A DNA stretch of 64,000 bases from Pseudomonas putida (GTDB taxonomy: Bacteria > Pseudomonadota > Gammaproteobacteria > Pseudomonadales > Pseudomonadaceae). The notes beneath the pieces were generated by a model that ran no database searches, was not told where the DNA came from, and saw only the letters and a program-made list of their open reading frames with translations. Position 1 is the stretch's first letter, and each line of letters opens with the position of its first letter. The DNA lies in assembly GCF_022627325.1 (NCBI RefSeq), contig NZ_JAETZZ010000017.1, positions 54,298 to 118,297 of the forward strand. Direction: 5' to 3'. Both the position numbers and the translations under genes were made by a program. Shown one piece after another: positions 52,670 through 62,307 of the stretch.

Positions 52670-54205
52670 GTGTCAGTGGAACTTTGGCAGCAGTGCGTGG
52701 AGCTTCTGCGCGATGAACTGCCTGCCCAGCAATTCAACACCTGGATCCGTCCGCTACAGGTCGAAGCCGAAGGCGACGAGTTGCGCGTGTATGCGCCAAA
52801 CCGTTTCGTTCTCGATTGGGTGAATGAAAAGTACCTCGGCCGTCTGCTCGAACTGTTGGGTGAAAACGGTAGCGGCATCGCGCCTGCCCTTTCCTTATTA
52901 ATAGGCAGCCGTCGCAGCTCCGCACCGCGGGCCGCGCCTAACGCCCCGGTCAGCGCTGCAGTGGCTGCATCCCTTGCGCAGACCCACGCGCAGCCAGCAG
53001 CCGCGCCAGTCATGGCTGTTGCTGACCCGGTCTCGGTGCCTTCGGCGGAGCCTGCGCAGGCCTCGGATATGGCCGAGGCGCCTTCGCGAGACAGCTATGA
53101 TTCGATGGCCGACAGCGCTCCGGCACCTGTCGCACCAGGTCGTACCGAACAGCGCAACGTTCAGGTGGAGGGTGCGCTCAAGCACACCAGCTATCTGAAC
53201 CGTACGTTCACCTTCGAAACCTTTGTAGAGGGTAAGTCCAACCAATTGGCCCGGGCCGCCGCCTGGCAGGTTGCCGACAACCCGAAGCATGGCTACAACC
53301 CACTGTTCCTTTACGGTGGTGTGGGCTTGGGTAAAACCCACTTGATGCATGCTGTGGGTAACCACCTGCTGAAAAAGAACCCGAATGCCAAGGTGGTGTA
53401 TCTGCATTCCGAGCGCTTCGTCGCGGACATGGTCAAGGCGTTGCAGCTCAACGCGATCAATGAATTCAAGCGCTTCTACCGTTCGGTCGATGCGTTGCTG
53501 ATCGACGATATCCAGTTCTTTGCCCGTAAGGAGCGTTCTCAGGAGGAGTTTTTCCACACCTTCAACGCCTTGCTGGAGGGTGGTCAGCAGGTGATTCTCA
53601 CCAGTGACCGCTATCCGAAGGAAATCGAAGGTCTGGAGGAGCGATTGAAGTCGCGTTTCGGCTGGGGCCTCACAGTGGCTGTCGAGCCGCCGGAGCTCGA
53701 GACCCGTGTGGCGATCCTGATGAAAAAGGCCGACCAGGCCAAGGTCGAGCTGCCGCACGATGCCGCGTTCTTCATCGCTCAGCGTATTCGCTCCAACGTG
53801 CGTGAGCTCGAGGGGGCACTGAAGCGTGTCATCGCTCACTCGCACTTCATGGGCCGCGACATCACCATCGAGCTGATTCGCGAGTCGCTGAAGGACCTGC
53901 TGGCGCTGCAAGACAAACTGGTGAGTGTGGATAACATTCAGCGCACCGTGGCCGAGTACTACAAGATCAAGATCTCCGATCTGTTGTCCAAGCGCCGTTC
54001 GCGCTCGGTAGCGCGCCCGCGTCAGGTGGCCATGGCGTTGTCCAAAGAGCTGACCAACCACAGTCTGCCAGAGATCGGCGACATGTTTGGCGGTCGTGAC
54101 CACACTACGGTGCTGCACGCTTGCCGCAAGATCAACGAACTGAAGGAATCCGACGCGGACATCCGCGAGGACTACAAGAACCTCCTGCGCACGCTCACCA
54201 CCTGA
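52670..54205 (+). CDS. dnaA: Chromosomal replication initiator DnaA
   Basis: A 511-aa protein starting at GTG 52670 (MSVELWQQCVELLRDELPAQ) with AGGGG upstream. Domain I covers about residues 1-80, a Pro/Ala-rich linker about 85-165, the AAA+ core has GGVGLGKT (216-223) and LLIDDIQFF, and domain IV carries RSRSVARPRQVAMALSKELT and GGRDHTTVLHAC. It binds the boxes upstream and opens the origin. DnaA boxes in its own leader suggest autoregulation. First gene of the dnaA-dnaN-recF-gyrB group. Confidence 0.98.
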   Translation: MSVELWQQCVELLRDELPAQQFNTWIRPLQVEAEGDELRVYAPNRFVLDWVNEKYLGRLLELLGENGSGIAPALSLLIGSRRSSAPRAAPNAPVSAAVAASLAQTHAQPAAAPVMAVADPVSVPSAEPAQASDMAEAPSRDSYDSMADSAPAPVAPGRTEQRNVQVEGALKHTSYLNRTFTFETFVEGKSNQLARAAAWQVADNPKHGYNPLFLYGGVGLGKTHLMHAVGNHLLKKNPNAKVVYLHSERFVADMVKALQLNAINEFKRFYRSVDALLIDDIQFFARKERSQEEFFHTFNALLEGGQQVILTSDRYPKEIEGLEERLKSRFGWGLTVAVEPPELETRVAILMKKADQAKVELPHDAAFFIAQRIRSNVRELEGALKRVIAHSHFMGRDITIELIRESLKDLLALQDKLVSVDNIQRTVAEYYKIKISDLLSKRRSRSVARPRQVAMALSKELTNHSLPEIGDMFGGRDHTTVLHACRKINELKESDADIREDYKNLLRTLTT

Positions 54206-54245
54206 TGGCCGCCAGCGCAGCTAATTGAAGGCAAGGGACTAGACC

Positions 54246-55349
54246 ATGCATTTCACCATTCAACGCGAAGCCCTGTTGAAACCCCTGCAACTGGTCGCCG
54301 GTGTCGTCGAGCGCCGTCAGACCTTGCCGGTCCTGTCCAACGTACTGCTGGTCGTGCAAGGCCAGCAACTGTCGTTGACGGGTACCGATCTGGAAGTCGA
54401 ACTGGTAGGCCGTGTACAACTGGAAGAGCCGGCTGAGCCAGGCGAAATCACTGTCCCGGCGCGCAAGCTGATGGACATCTGCAAAAGCCTGCCGAACGAC
54501 GTGCTGATCGATATCAAGGTCGATGAACAGAAGTTGTTGGTCAAGGCCGGCCGTAGCCGTTTCACCCTGTCGACCCTGCCTGCCAACGACTTCCCCACCG
54601 TGGAAGAAGGCCCAGGTTCGCTGACCTGCAACCTTGAGCAGAGCAAACTGCGTCGCTTGATCGAGCGCACCAGCTTTGCCATGGCTCAGCAGGATGTACG
54701 TTACTACCTCAACGGTATGCTGCTTGAAGTGTCGCGCAATACCCTGCGTGCCGTGTCTACCGATGGCCACCGCCTTGCACTGTGCTCCATGAGCGCAGCC
54801 ATCGAGCAGGATGAGCGGCATCAGGTCATCGTGCCTCGTAAAGGTATCCTCGAACTGGCGCGCCTGCTCACCGACCCCGAAGGCATGGTCAGCATTGTCC
54901 TGGGCCAGCACCACATCCGTGCGAACACAGGCGAGTTCACCTTCACTTCCAAGCTGGTCGATGGCAAGTTCCCGGACTATGAGCGTGTACTGCCCAAGGG
55001 TGGTGACAAGCTGGTCATTGGCGATCGACAGGCCTTGCGCGAAGCGTTCAGCCGTACGGCGATTCTTTCCAACGAGAAGTACCGTGGTATTCGTCTGCAG
55101 TTGGCTGCCGGCCAGTTGAAAATCCAGGCGAACAACCCGGAACAGGAAGAGGCGGAAGAAGAGATCAGCGTCGACTATGACGGGGCATCGCTGGAGATCG
55201 GCTTCAACGTCAGTTACCTGCTGGACGTCTTGGGTGTGATGACAACCGAACAGGTTCGCCTGATTCTCTCCGATTCCAATAGCAGTGCTCTGCTGCAAGA
55301 AGCAGGCAATGACGACTCGTCTTATGTTGTCATGCCAATGCGCCTGTAA
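54246..55349 (+). CDS. dnaN: DNA polymerase III beta sliding clamp
   Basis: A 367-aa protein beginning MHFTIQREALLKPLQLVAGV. The three-domain clamp fold is seen in normal length, ending SSYVVMPMRL as usual. It forms a dimeric ring tethering the polymerase. It lies 40 bp after dnaA. Confidence 0.97.
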   Translation: MHFTIQREALLKPLQLVAGVVERRQTLPVLSNVLLVVQGQQLSLTGTDLEVELVGRVQLEEPAEPGEITVPARKLMDICKSLPNDVLIDIKVDEQKLLVKAGRSRFTLSTLPANDFPTVEEGPGSLTCNLEQSKLRRLIERTSFAMAQQDVRYYLNGMLLEVSRNTLRAVSTDGHRLALCSMSAAIEQDERHQVIVPRKGILELARLLTDPEGMVSIVLGQHHIRANTGEFTFTSKLVDGKFPDYERVLPKGGDKLVIGDRQALREAFSRTAILSNEKYRGIRLQLAAGQLKIQANNPEQEEAEEEISVDYDGASLEIGFNVSYLLDVLGVMTTEQVRLILSDSNSSALLQEAGNDDSSYVVMPMRL

Positions 55350-55364
55350 CCTGTAGCAGGCCAG

Positions 55365-56468
55365 ATGTCCCTTCGACGTATCATGGTCACCGCGGTGCGC
55401 AACCTGCACCCGGTGACCCTCTCACCCTCCCCCCGCATCAATATCCTCTACGGCGCAAACGGCAGCGGCAAGACCAGTGTGCTTGAAGCGGTGCATTTGC
55501 TCGGCTTGGCCAGGTCGTTCCGCAGTACTCGACTGAACCCGGTCATCCAGTACGAGCAGGCAGCGTGTACGGTTTTTGGCGAAGTGCAGTCAGGCCAAGG
55601 CGGCATCAGCAACCTGGGTGTGTCGCGCGAGCGCGGGGGCGATTTCACTATCCGTATTGATGGGCAGAATGCCAAGAGCGCTGCGCAGCTCGCAGAATTG
55701 CTGCCCCTGCAGCTCATCAACCCAGACAGTTTCAGGTTGCTTGAAGGCGCACCGAAGATCCGCCGCCAGTTTCTCGATTGGGGAGTGTTCCACGTGGAAC
55801 CTCGCTTCATGCCAGCGTGGCAGCGTCTGCAGAAGGCGTTGCGGCAGCGGAACTCATGGTTGCGGCATGGTACACTTGACCCAGCTTCGCAAGCCGCCTG
55901 GGACCGGGAATTGTGCCTGGCCAGCGCGGAAATAGATGAATACCGTCGCAACTACATGAAGGCCTTGAAGCCCGTCTTCGAGCAAACCCTGAGCGAACTG
56001 GTCGAGCTGGACGGGTTGACCCTTAGCTACTACCGAGGCTGGGACAAGGACCGGGAACTCAACGAAGTACTCGCCTCTTCTCTCCTTCGCGATCAGCAGA
56101 TGGGCCATACCCAGGCCGGCCCGCAGCGTGCTGATCTGCGCCTTCGTCTGGCTGCCAATAATGCAGCCGACATCCTGTCGCGTGGTCAGCAAAAGTTGGT
56201 GGTCTGTGCTCTGCGCATTGCTCAAGGCCATCTCGTTAGCCAGGCTCGCCGCGGCCACTGTATTTATCTCGTGGATGACTTGCCGTCCGAGTTGGACGAC
56301 CAGCATCGCCGTGCACTGTGCCGCTTGCTAGAAGAATTACGCTGCCAGGTGTTCATCACCTGTGTAGATCAAGAATTACTGAGGGAAGGCTGGCAGACGG
56401 AAACGCCAGTCGCTTTGTTCCACGTGGAACAAGGCCGTATCACCCAGACCCACGACCATCGGGAGTGA
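55365..56468 (+). CDS. recF: DNA replication and repair protein RecF
   Basis: A 367-aa SMC-like ATPase with Walker A ILYGANGSGKTSVLEAVHLL, signature motif ILSRGQQKLVVCALRIAQ and Walker B YLVDDLPSELD. It loads RecA at gaps with RecO and RecR. It follows dnaN by 15 bp and precedes gyrB by 4 bp. Two parS sites are embedded in its coding sequence and read through as VFHVE in both places. Confidence 0.97.
   Translation: MSLRRIMVTAVRNLHPVTLSPSPRINILYGANGSGKTSVLEAVHLLGLARSFRSTRLNPVIQYEQAACTVFGEVQSGQGGISNLGVSRERGGDFTIRIDGQNAKSAAQLAELLPLQLINPDSFRLLEGAPKIRRQFLDWGVFHVEPRFMPAWQRLQKALRQRNSWLRHGTLDPASQAAWDRELCLASAEIDEYRRNYMKALKPVFEQTLSELVELDGLTLSYYRGWDKDRELNEVLASSLLRDQQMGHTQAGPQRADLRLRLAANNAADILSRGQQKLVVCALRIAQGHLVSQARRGHCIYLVDDLPSELDDQHRRALCRLLEELRCQVFITCVDQELLREGWQTETPVALFHVEQGRITQTHDHRE
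55786..55801. other. parS: parS site 1 in recF
   Basis: TGTTCCACGTGGAACC, one base from a perfect 16-bp palindrome, about 3.1 kb right of the dnaA start. Confidence 0.9.
56416..56431. other. parS: parS site 2 in recF
   Basis: TGTTCCACGTGGAACA, a perfect 16-bp palindrome near the recF 3' end, 630 bp from the other recF site. Confidence 0.93.
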
Positions 56469-56472
56469 AGGC

Positions 56473-58893
56473 ATGAGCGAAAATCAAACGTACGACTCCT
56501 CAAGCATCAAGGTGCTGAAAGGTTTGGATGCCGTGCGCAAGCGTCCCGGCATGTACATTGGCGACACCGATGACGGTAGCGGCCTGCACCACATGGTCTT
56601 CGAAGTGGTCGACAACTCGATCGACGAAGCCCTCGCCGGGCACTGCGATGACATTACCGTCATTATCCACCCGGACGAATCGATTAGTGTGCGCGACAAC
56701 GGTCGCGGCATTCCGGTCGACGTGCATAAAGAAGAAGGCGTCTCCGCAGCCGAGGTCATCATGACCGTGCTGCACGCCGGCGGTAAATTTGATGATAACT
56801 CCTACAAGGTTTCCGGCGGTCTGCACGGCGTAGGTGTTTCGGTCGTAAACGCCCTGTCTGAAAAACTGGTGCTAACCGTTCGCCGTAGCGGCAAGATCTG
56901 GGAACAGACCTACGTTCACGGCGTTCCACAGGCGCCGATGGCCGTTGTGGGCGAAAGCGAAACTACCGGCACCCACATTCATTTCAAGCCTTCGGCTGAG
57001 ACCTTCAAGAACATTCACTTCAGCTGGGATATCCTGGCCAAGCGTATTCGTGAGTTGTCGTTCCTGAACTCGGGTGTTGGCATCCTGCTGAAAGACGAGC
57101 GCTCGGGCAAAGAAGAGTTCTTCAAATATGAAGGCGGCCTGCGTGCATTCGTTGAATACCTGAACACCAACAAGACGCCGGTCAACTCCCAGGTGTTCCA
57201 TTTCAACGTTCAACGTGACGATGGCGTAGGTGTTGAAGTCGCCCTGCAGTGGAACGACAGCTTCAACGAAAACCTGCTGTGCTTCACCAACAACATTCCA
57301 CAGCGCGATGGCGGTACCCATCTGGTTGGTTTCCGCTCCTCGCTGACCCGTAGCCTTAACAACTACATCGAGCAGGAAGGCCTGGCCAAGAAGAACAAGG
57401 TTTCCACCACCGGTGACGACGCTCGGGAAGGCCTGACTGCGATCATTTCGGTCAAGGTGCCGGATCCGAAGTTCAGCTCCCAGACCAAGGACAAGCTGGT
57501 CTCCTCGGAGGTGAAAACCGCCGTGGAACAGGAAATGAACAAGTACTTCGCCGACTTCCTGTTGGAGAACCCCAACGAAGCCAAGGCGGTCGTCGGCAAG
57601 ATGATCGATGCTGCCCGTGCCCGTGAAGCGGCGCGCAAAGCGCGTGAAATGACTCGCCGTAAGGGCGCGCTGGATATCGCCGGCTTGCCGGGCAAACTGG
57701 CGGACTGCCAAGAGAAGGACCCTGCCCTTTCCGAACTGTACCTGGTGGAGGGTGACTCCGCAGGTGGCTCGGCCAAACAAGGTCGTAACCGTCGTACCCA
57801 GGCGATCCTGCCGCTCAAGGGCAAGATTCTCAACGTCGAGAAAGCACGTTTCGACAAGATGATCTCCTCCCAGGAAGTGGGCACACTGATCACCGCGCTG
57901 GGCTGTGGCATCGGCCGTGAAGAGTACAACATCGACAAGCTGCGCTATCACAACATCATCATCATGACCGATGCTGACGTTGACGGTTCGCACATCCGTA
58001 CCCTGCTGCTGACCTTCTTCTTCCGTCAGCTGCCAGAGCTGGTCGAGCGTGGCTACATCTACATTGCCCAGCCACCGCTGTACAAGGTGAAGAGAGGCAA
58101 GCAGGAGCAGTACATCAAGGACGACGAGGCCATGGAAGAATACATGACCCAGTCGGCCCTCGAAGATGCCAGCCTGCACCTGGATGAATCTGCGCCAGCC
58201 GTTTCCGGTGTTCAGCTGGAGGTTTTGGTCAACGAGTTCCGCAGTGTAATGAAGACCCTCAAGCGTTTGTCTCGCTTGTACCCGGAAGAGTTGACCGAGC
58301 ACTTCATCTACCTGCCGGAAGTTACCCTTGAGCAATTGGGCGACCATGCCGTCATGGAGAACTGGTTGGCCAAACTGCAGGAGCGCCTGAGCAATAGCCA
58401 GAAGTCTGGCCTGGTATACAAGGCCACCCTGCGCGAGGACAAGGAGCGCAATGTGTGGCTGCCAGAAGTGGAAATCACCTCGCACGGCCTGGCCAGCTAC
58501 ATCACCTTCAACCGCGATTTCTTCGGCAGCAACGACTACCGCACGGTGGTCAACATAGGTTCCAAGTTGTCGAGCCTGCTGGGTGAAGGTGCTTATGTAC
58601 AGCGTGGTGAGCGTCGCAAGGCGATCGTCGAGTTCAAGGAAGGCCTGGATTGGCTGATGAACGAGACCACCAAGCGACACACCATCCAGCGATACAAAGG
58701 GCTGGGTGAGATGAACCCGGATCAGTTGTGGGAAACCACCATGGACCCAACTGTACGGCGCATGCTCAAGGTCACCATCGAAGACGCGATTGCCGCCGAT
58801 CAGATCTTCAACACCTTGATGGGCGATGCGGTTGAGCCTCGCCGTGACTTCATCGAAAGCAACGCGCTGTCGGTTTCGAACCTGGACTTCTGA
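56473..58893 (+). CDS. gyrB: DNA gyrase subunit B
   Basis: An 806-aa type IIA topoisomerase subunit starting MSENQTYDSSSIKVLKGLDA. The GHKL ATPase has DNSIDEALAGHCDDI and DNGRGIPVD plus GGLHGVGVSVVNALS; the TOPRIM domain has LVEGDSAGGSAKQGRNRRTQ and MTDADVDGSHIRTLLLTF. It supplies energy for negative supercoiling with GyrA. Last core gene; a strong terminator follows and then the Tn7-like element. Confidence 0.98.
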   Translation: MSENQTYDSSSIKVLKGLDAVRKRPGMYIGDTDDGSGLHHMVFEVVDNSIDEALAGHCDDITVIIHPDESISVRDNGRGIPVDVHKEEGVSAAEVIMTVLHAGGKFDDNSYKVSGGLHGVGVSVVNALSEKLVLTVRRSGKIWEQTYVHGVPQAPMAVVGESETTGTHIHFKPSAETFKNIHFSWDILAKRIRELSFLNSGVGILLKDERSGKEEFFKYEGGLRAFVEYLNTNKTPVNSQVFHFNVQRDDGVGVEVALQWNDSFNENLLCFTNNIPQRDGGTHLVGFRSSLTRSLNNYIEQEGLAKKNKVSTTGDDAREGLTAIISVKVPDPKFSSQTKDKLVSSEVKTAVEQEMNKYFADFLLENPNEAKAVVGKMIDAARAREAARKAREMTRRKGALDIAGLPGKLADCQEKDPALSELYLVEGDSAGGSAKQGRNRRTQAILPLKGKILNVEKARFDKMISSQEVGTLITALGCGIGREEYNIDKLRYHNIIIMTDADVDGSHIRTLLLTFFFRQLPELVERGYIYIAQPPLYKVKRGKQEQYIKDDEAMEEYMTQSALEDASLHLDESAPAVSGVQLEVLVNEFRSVMKTLKRLSRLYPEELTEHFIYLPEVTLEQLGDHAVMENWLAKLQERLSNSQKSGLVYKATLREDKERNVWLPEVEITSHGLASYITFNRDFFGSNDYRTVVNIGSKLSSLLGEGAYVQRGERRKAIVEFKEGLDWLMNETTKRHTIQRYKGLGEMNPDQLWETTMDPTVRRMLKVTIEDAIAADQIFNTLMGDAVEPRRDFIESNALSVSNLDF

Positions 58894-58979
58894 TCAGGTG
58901 TAGGTTCACAGAAAAGCTGCACGCTTTCACAAATAGATGACCGGCCGGGCTTCAACCATGGCCCCTGTCGGTCACCATC

Positions 58980-59005
58980 AAGCCCGCCTTCGCGGGCTTT
59001 TTTTT
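58980..59005 (+). terminator. Terminator of gyrB
   Basis: AAGCCCGC and GCGGGCTT form an 8-bp stem with a CTTC loop followed by at least six further T, 87 bp after gyrB. Confidence 0.93.
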
Positions 59006-59006
59006 G

Positions 59007-59488
59007 CCTGGAATTCCTGCCGGGGCGCCCTACTCCGCTCATTGGAAAATGATGCAGATGGGGGGATTTGAGGAAGTGATTTGATGGGGCGCTGGAAGTG
59101 CTGAGAGGGTCGGCGGGCGGATCTGAGCAGCAGAGAGATTGAGAGGACTTTAAAACTAATATTTGAACACCTTAATAGTTAATTAAGCGTACGTGTTAAG
59201 TATTAATTTGAACAATTTAGTATGGAAATGGAATTTGGTGGAAGTTGCCATTTTGGATTTTTTGTAGATTTCGAAGGGATGTTGGAATAAGATCTATGAC
59301 CAACTTTTCCGCTTTGCACTGAAGATTTTCAGCCAAATCAGCTGTTTGAAGCGAGAGCTTCAGACCTGATCCAAATTGCTCCAGCGATCACGAAGTGGCC
59401 GTTTAGAAATAAAGAGAGCAAGCCGATTGCTTTAGATTCTGATCAGTCATGAGAGTCATGACCAATGAGAGAAAAGGAGACCTGAAAA
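59007..59488. other. AT-rich non-coding spacer between gyrB and the Tn7-like element
   Basis: No gene is supported in these 480 bp, and the base composition is much more AT-rich than its neighbours. Structure includes TTTGAACA repeated at 59162-59169 and 59207-59214, a perfect TGAAGC-GAGA-GCTTCA dyad (59347-59362) and a GTCATGA direct repeat (59446-59452, 59455-59461). It may be chromosomal intergenic DNA or residue of earlier insertions. Confidence 0.55.
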
Positions 59489-59635
59489 TGTAGAAAAACG
59501 CGATCAATCCCGAGAGGACTGACCGCGCTTAGCGAAGCAGACTTGCGTCCTCAGAACCCGCAATGTCTGCTTTTTCGAAGCGACTGTCAATCCTCTCCCA
59601 TTTTTTCGACCTTAGCGAGGTTACTCGACGGCACA
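59489..59635. repeat. Candidate transposon left end with TnsB-site-like repeats
   Basis: TGTAG at 59489 resembles the TGTNG termini of Tn7-like elements. Downstream are imperfect repeats in the same orientation: CTTAGCGAAGCAGACTTGCG (59528), TTTCGAAGCGACTGTCAATC (59573) and CTTAGCGAGGTTACTCGACG (59611), sharing CGAAGC/GACT/TCCTC blocks. Spacing near 40 bp suits an array of TnsB sites. The exact end is unproven, since the right end is not visible for comparison. Confidence 0.4.
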
Positions 59636-59729
59636 GTGTTGCCTGTCGAAAGGCCTCACTTCGCCCGCCCTGCGCCTTGATTTTTTGGCGCAGCGTCGGC
59701 GCTCGTTTCGAGATTTTCGGAGGTGTTTC

Positions 59730-60368
59730 ATGACAGTACGAAAGGTGGTCACGCGGCGGTCCAACCATTACCGCGGCTACTTCCCATCGCTCAAAAATAA
59801 AAAGCCTGTGCCCTGGGAGTCCCAGCTCGAAGGCGCTCTTTTTCGGCTTCTTGAGCTGTCTCCTGCGGTCATCGGCTACGTCCCGCAGCCCAGTGAGGAA
59901 CGTGTTCCATCGCTCCAGGGCTACTTCAAATATTACCCAGACGTACAGGTTTTCCTCGCGGATGGGCGCGAGTGGTGGTTTGAAGTGAAGCCTCACGACC
60001 GACTGAAGATTGCCAGCGTCAGGCAGCGACTGGATGCCGCTGAGCGCTACTTCAACGCCACTGCCCGTAACTTTTCGGTGATCACTGAAAAGTTAATTGA
60101 AGCTGAACCCCTGGCTACCAATCTTAGAAGGCTGATGTATCACCGGCGCGGTCCAGAGCTTTCGCATCAGGCGTTGGAGGAGGTAATGGCGACCTTCAAC
60201 GAATGGCCGCCTATGACCGTTGCAGATCTGCTCTACGTGGTTGGTGAGGGGAAAGCCTGGCGCTTGTTAGGCCTTGGGGTGGTGGGCATTGACCTTGATA
60301 GGTCAATTGACACTGACTCCCCGGTCTTCCTGCAAGGGGGGCACCGTCATGCAAACCTTTTCCCTTAG
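59730..60368 (+). CDS. tnsA: TnsA endonuclease of a Tn7-like transposon
   Basis: A 212-aa protein from ATG 59730 (MTVRKVVTRRSNHYRGYFPS), with GGAGG six bases upstream; the frame runs 45 bp further without a ribosome site. The PD-(D/E)xK-like nuclease shows WESQLEGALFRLLELSP (Glu34), YYPDVQVFLADG (Asp71) and WWFEVKP (Glu85/Lys87). The C-terminal part is a TnsA-C-type helical domain expected to contact TnsC. TnsA cuts the 5' ends of the element so that it leaves the donor cleanly. It overlaps tnsB by 20 bp. Confidence 0.88.
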   Translation: MTVRKVVTRRSNHYRGYFPSLKNKKPVPWESQLEGALFRLLELSPAVIGYVPQPSEERVPSLQGYFKYYPDVQVFLADGREWWFEVKPHDRLKIASVRQRLDAAERYFNATARNFSVITEKLIEAEPLATNLRRLMYHRRGPELSHQALEEVMATFNEWPPMTVADLLYVVGEGKAWRLLGLGVVGIDLDRSIDTDSPVFLQGGHRHANLFP

Positions 60369-62307
60369 GGTGAAATTGGTCGTCATCGTTCGTGGCGTAC
60401 TGATGGTGCTTGAGAAGAGGCTTATTGACCGGAAGCTGCTCTTTTTCGATGAGCTTGGTGAGCCCACGAAGCTATCCGAGAAGGAGTTCTATGAGGCCTA
60501 CGAGAAGCGCGAGATCGAGATCTCCGCTGATCAGCCATACCTTGGGAGGGTTCCGTATGTGCGGAACGTCCCTCCAGATATTTCATGCTTCCCCAAAAAA
60601 CATGGAGATGAGGCATTGCGTCGACGCAAGTATCTGGACGACCTAACTAAGCGCGGTAAATACAAGCTACCGGGTGACGAAGACATGATCAAGAAGCTTA
60701 GAGATATCGCCAAAAAGATTGGGGATGCGTGCGCACCCTCGGTTTCCACTATTCGACGTTGGGCAGCCAAATACATTGGCCAGAACGTAGTAAAGCTTAT
60801 CCCTCAGCATGCCAAAAAGGGTCGGGCTGCCGCGATACAGGGAGAGCTCGAAGTTATTCTTGAAGGGGTGATTAATAAAACCTACCTGCAGGATACGATT
60901 CCAGCGGTCAGCGTGGTCGTTTCAGAATTCGAGGATCAGATAAAAGAGAGGAACAAAAGTCGTTTGCCTTCGGATCAGCTCAAGATCCCAAGCGGAATGA
61001 CTGTCCGAAGGTACATCGCCAAGCTGGATCCGTACCTTGTGGATAAGGAGAGGCTCGGAAAACACGCAGCAGACAAGAAGCACCGTGTTGCGGCGGGTGT
61101 CCTACGTGTCCATGAGATTTTGGAACGTTGGGAAATTGATCACACCTTGTTGGACGTCCAGCTTGTGGATGAAACCTCGGGGCTGTGCATTGGGCGCCCC
61201 TATCTGACGATCGTCCTCGACCGCTTCTCTCGAATGGTGATGGGATATTTGCTCCACCTGTCGGCGCCAAATACGGAAACCGTGCTTCGTGTGATCGAAC
61301 GCTCAATCCGTCCAAAAGCCGAATTGCTGAAGCGCTTTCCGAAAGTGAGAAATGAATGGTGGGCACGTGGGCTGCCGGCTCGAATAGTCCCAGACAACGC
61401 AGCGGAATTTCACGCGGGCGATCTCATCATGGGATTCAACGAGTTGGGTATCGAGATCATGTATCCCGCTTCAAGGGCCCCTCAAAGGAAAGGTGCCGTC
61501 GAACGCTTTTTCAGCACACAGAACCTGGGGCTTATCCACAACCTCCCGGGTACCACCTTCTCGAATATCCAGCAGCGTGGCGATTACGACTCGGAGAAGA
61601 ATGCATGTTTCACGCTCCCTCAATTGGAGGCGGTGGTAGTGAAATGGATCGTCGATGGTTACCACCAGACTCCTCATCGGGGGCTGGACAACAGAACACC
61701 GGCTCAAGTCTGGGGGACTAGCGAGGCGAACCATGTCATCAGCCTTCCCGTCGACCTGGACTCGTTGGAGTGCATTCTGGCCAAGCGGGCCTCGGTGAAG
61801 GTTCACCATTACGGCATCGAGGTTGCCAAAGTGGGCTACCACTCTACGGAACTTGCTGAGCTCCGTATGCGTTTGGCAGACGGAGAAAAGGTAAACGTCC
61901 GCTATCGAGACGAAGCCGGGCACGTTTGGGTTCACGACCGCTTCAGAAACTTGTTCTTCAAAGTGCCCGCCAAAGATGAGCGAATGGCCGGTAAGAGCAG
62001 GGAGGTGTGGAAGGCTGCCGAGAAAGCGCTGCGAGAAAAATATAATGAGCAGCCTAGCTTCGAGGCTACGCACAGGTGCTACCAGGAAATTATGGAAGAT
62101 GCAGACGAGGCCCGCCGTTCGCAGACGCTCAGAAAACGACGCGCAGCTGCCATAGCGAAAATCGACAAGGAGGGTCGAGTGACCGAAAGCACGCCTCCAC
62201 CCAAGGTACTCGCTGAAGTGGAATGGACCGGTGACTCTATTCCTAACATTCCGCCAGCAGCCTTCAAGGTCTCGGTTCGTCGCCCTGCTGGGAGTTCTAA
62301 GCCATGA
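60349..62307 (+). CDS. tnsB: TnsB transposase (DDE) of a Tn7-like transposon
   Basis: From ATG 60349 the protein is 652 aa, with a GGGGGG ribosome site eight bases upstream; the 677-aa frame from 60274 and a start at 60403 are alternatives. N-terminal helix-turn-helix regions for end binding include STIRRWAAKYIG and SGMTVRRYIAKLD. The integrase core has Asp264 (RWEIDHTLLD), Asp349 (ARIVPDNAAEF) and Glu385 (QRKGAVERFF), a D-D-35-E set. A C-terminal beta-barrel and a charged tail, which in Tn7 and V-K elements binds TnsC, follow. It cuts and joins 3' ends. Confidence 0.92.
   Translation: MQTFSLRVKLVVIVRGVLMVLEKRLIDRKLLFFDELGEPTKLSEKEFYEAYEKREIEISADQPYLGRVPYVRNVPPDISCFPKKHGDEALRRRKYLDDLTKRGKYKLPGDEDMIKKLRDIAKKIGDACAPSVSTIRRWAAKYIGQNVVKLIPQHAKKGRAAAIQGELEVILEGVINKTYLQDTIPAVSVVVSEFEDQIKERNKSRLPSDQLKIPSGMTVRRYIAKLDPYLVDKERLGKHAADKKHRVAAGVLRVHEILERWEIDHTLLDVQLVDETSGLCIGRPYLTIVLDRFSRMVMGYLLHLSAPNTETVLRVIERSIRPKAELLKRFPKVRNEWWARGLPARIVPDNAAEFHAGDLIMGFNELGIEIMYPASRAPQRKGAVERFFSTQNLGLIHNLPGTTFSNIQQRGDYDSEKNACFTLPQLEAVVVKWIVDGYHQTPHRGLDNRTPAQVWGTSEANHVISLPVDLDSLECILAKRASVKVHHYGIEVAKVGYHSTELAELRMRLADGEKVNVRYRDEAGHVWVHDRFRNLFFKVPAKDERMAGKSREVWKAAEKALREKYNEQPSFEATHRCYQEIMEDADEARRSQTLRKRRAAAIAKIDKEGRVTESTPPPKVLAEVEWTGDSIPNIPPAAFKVSVRRPAGSSKP

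Noticed and set aside
56872..58680. Minus-strand frame of 602 codons opposite gyrB
   Set aside because: Shadow of gyrB, no family likeness.
59529..59996. Minus-strand frame of 155 codons opposite tnsA
   Set aside because: Covers the tnsA nuclease motifs in antisense and the candidate transposon end; shadow.
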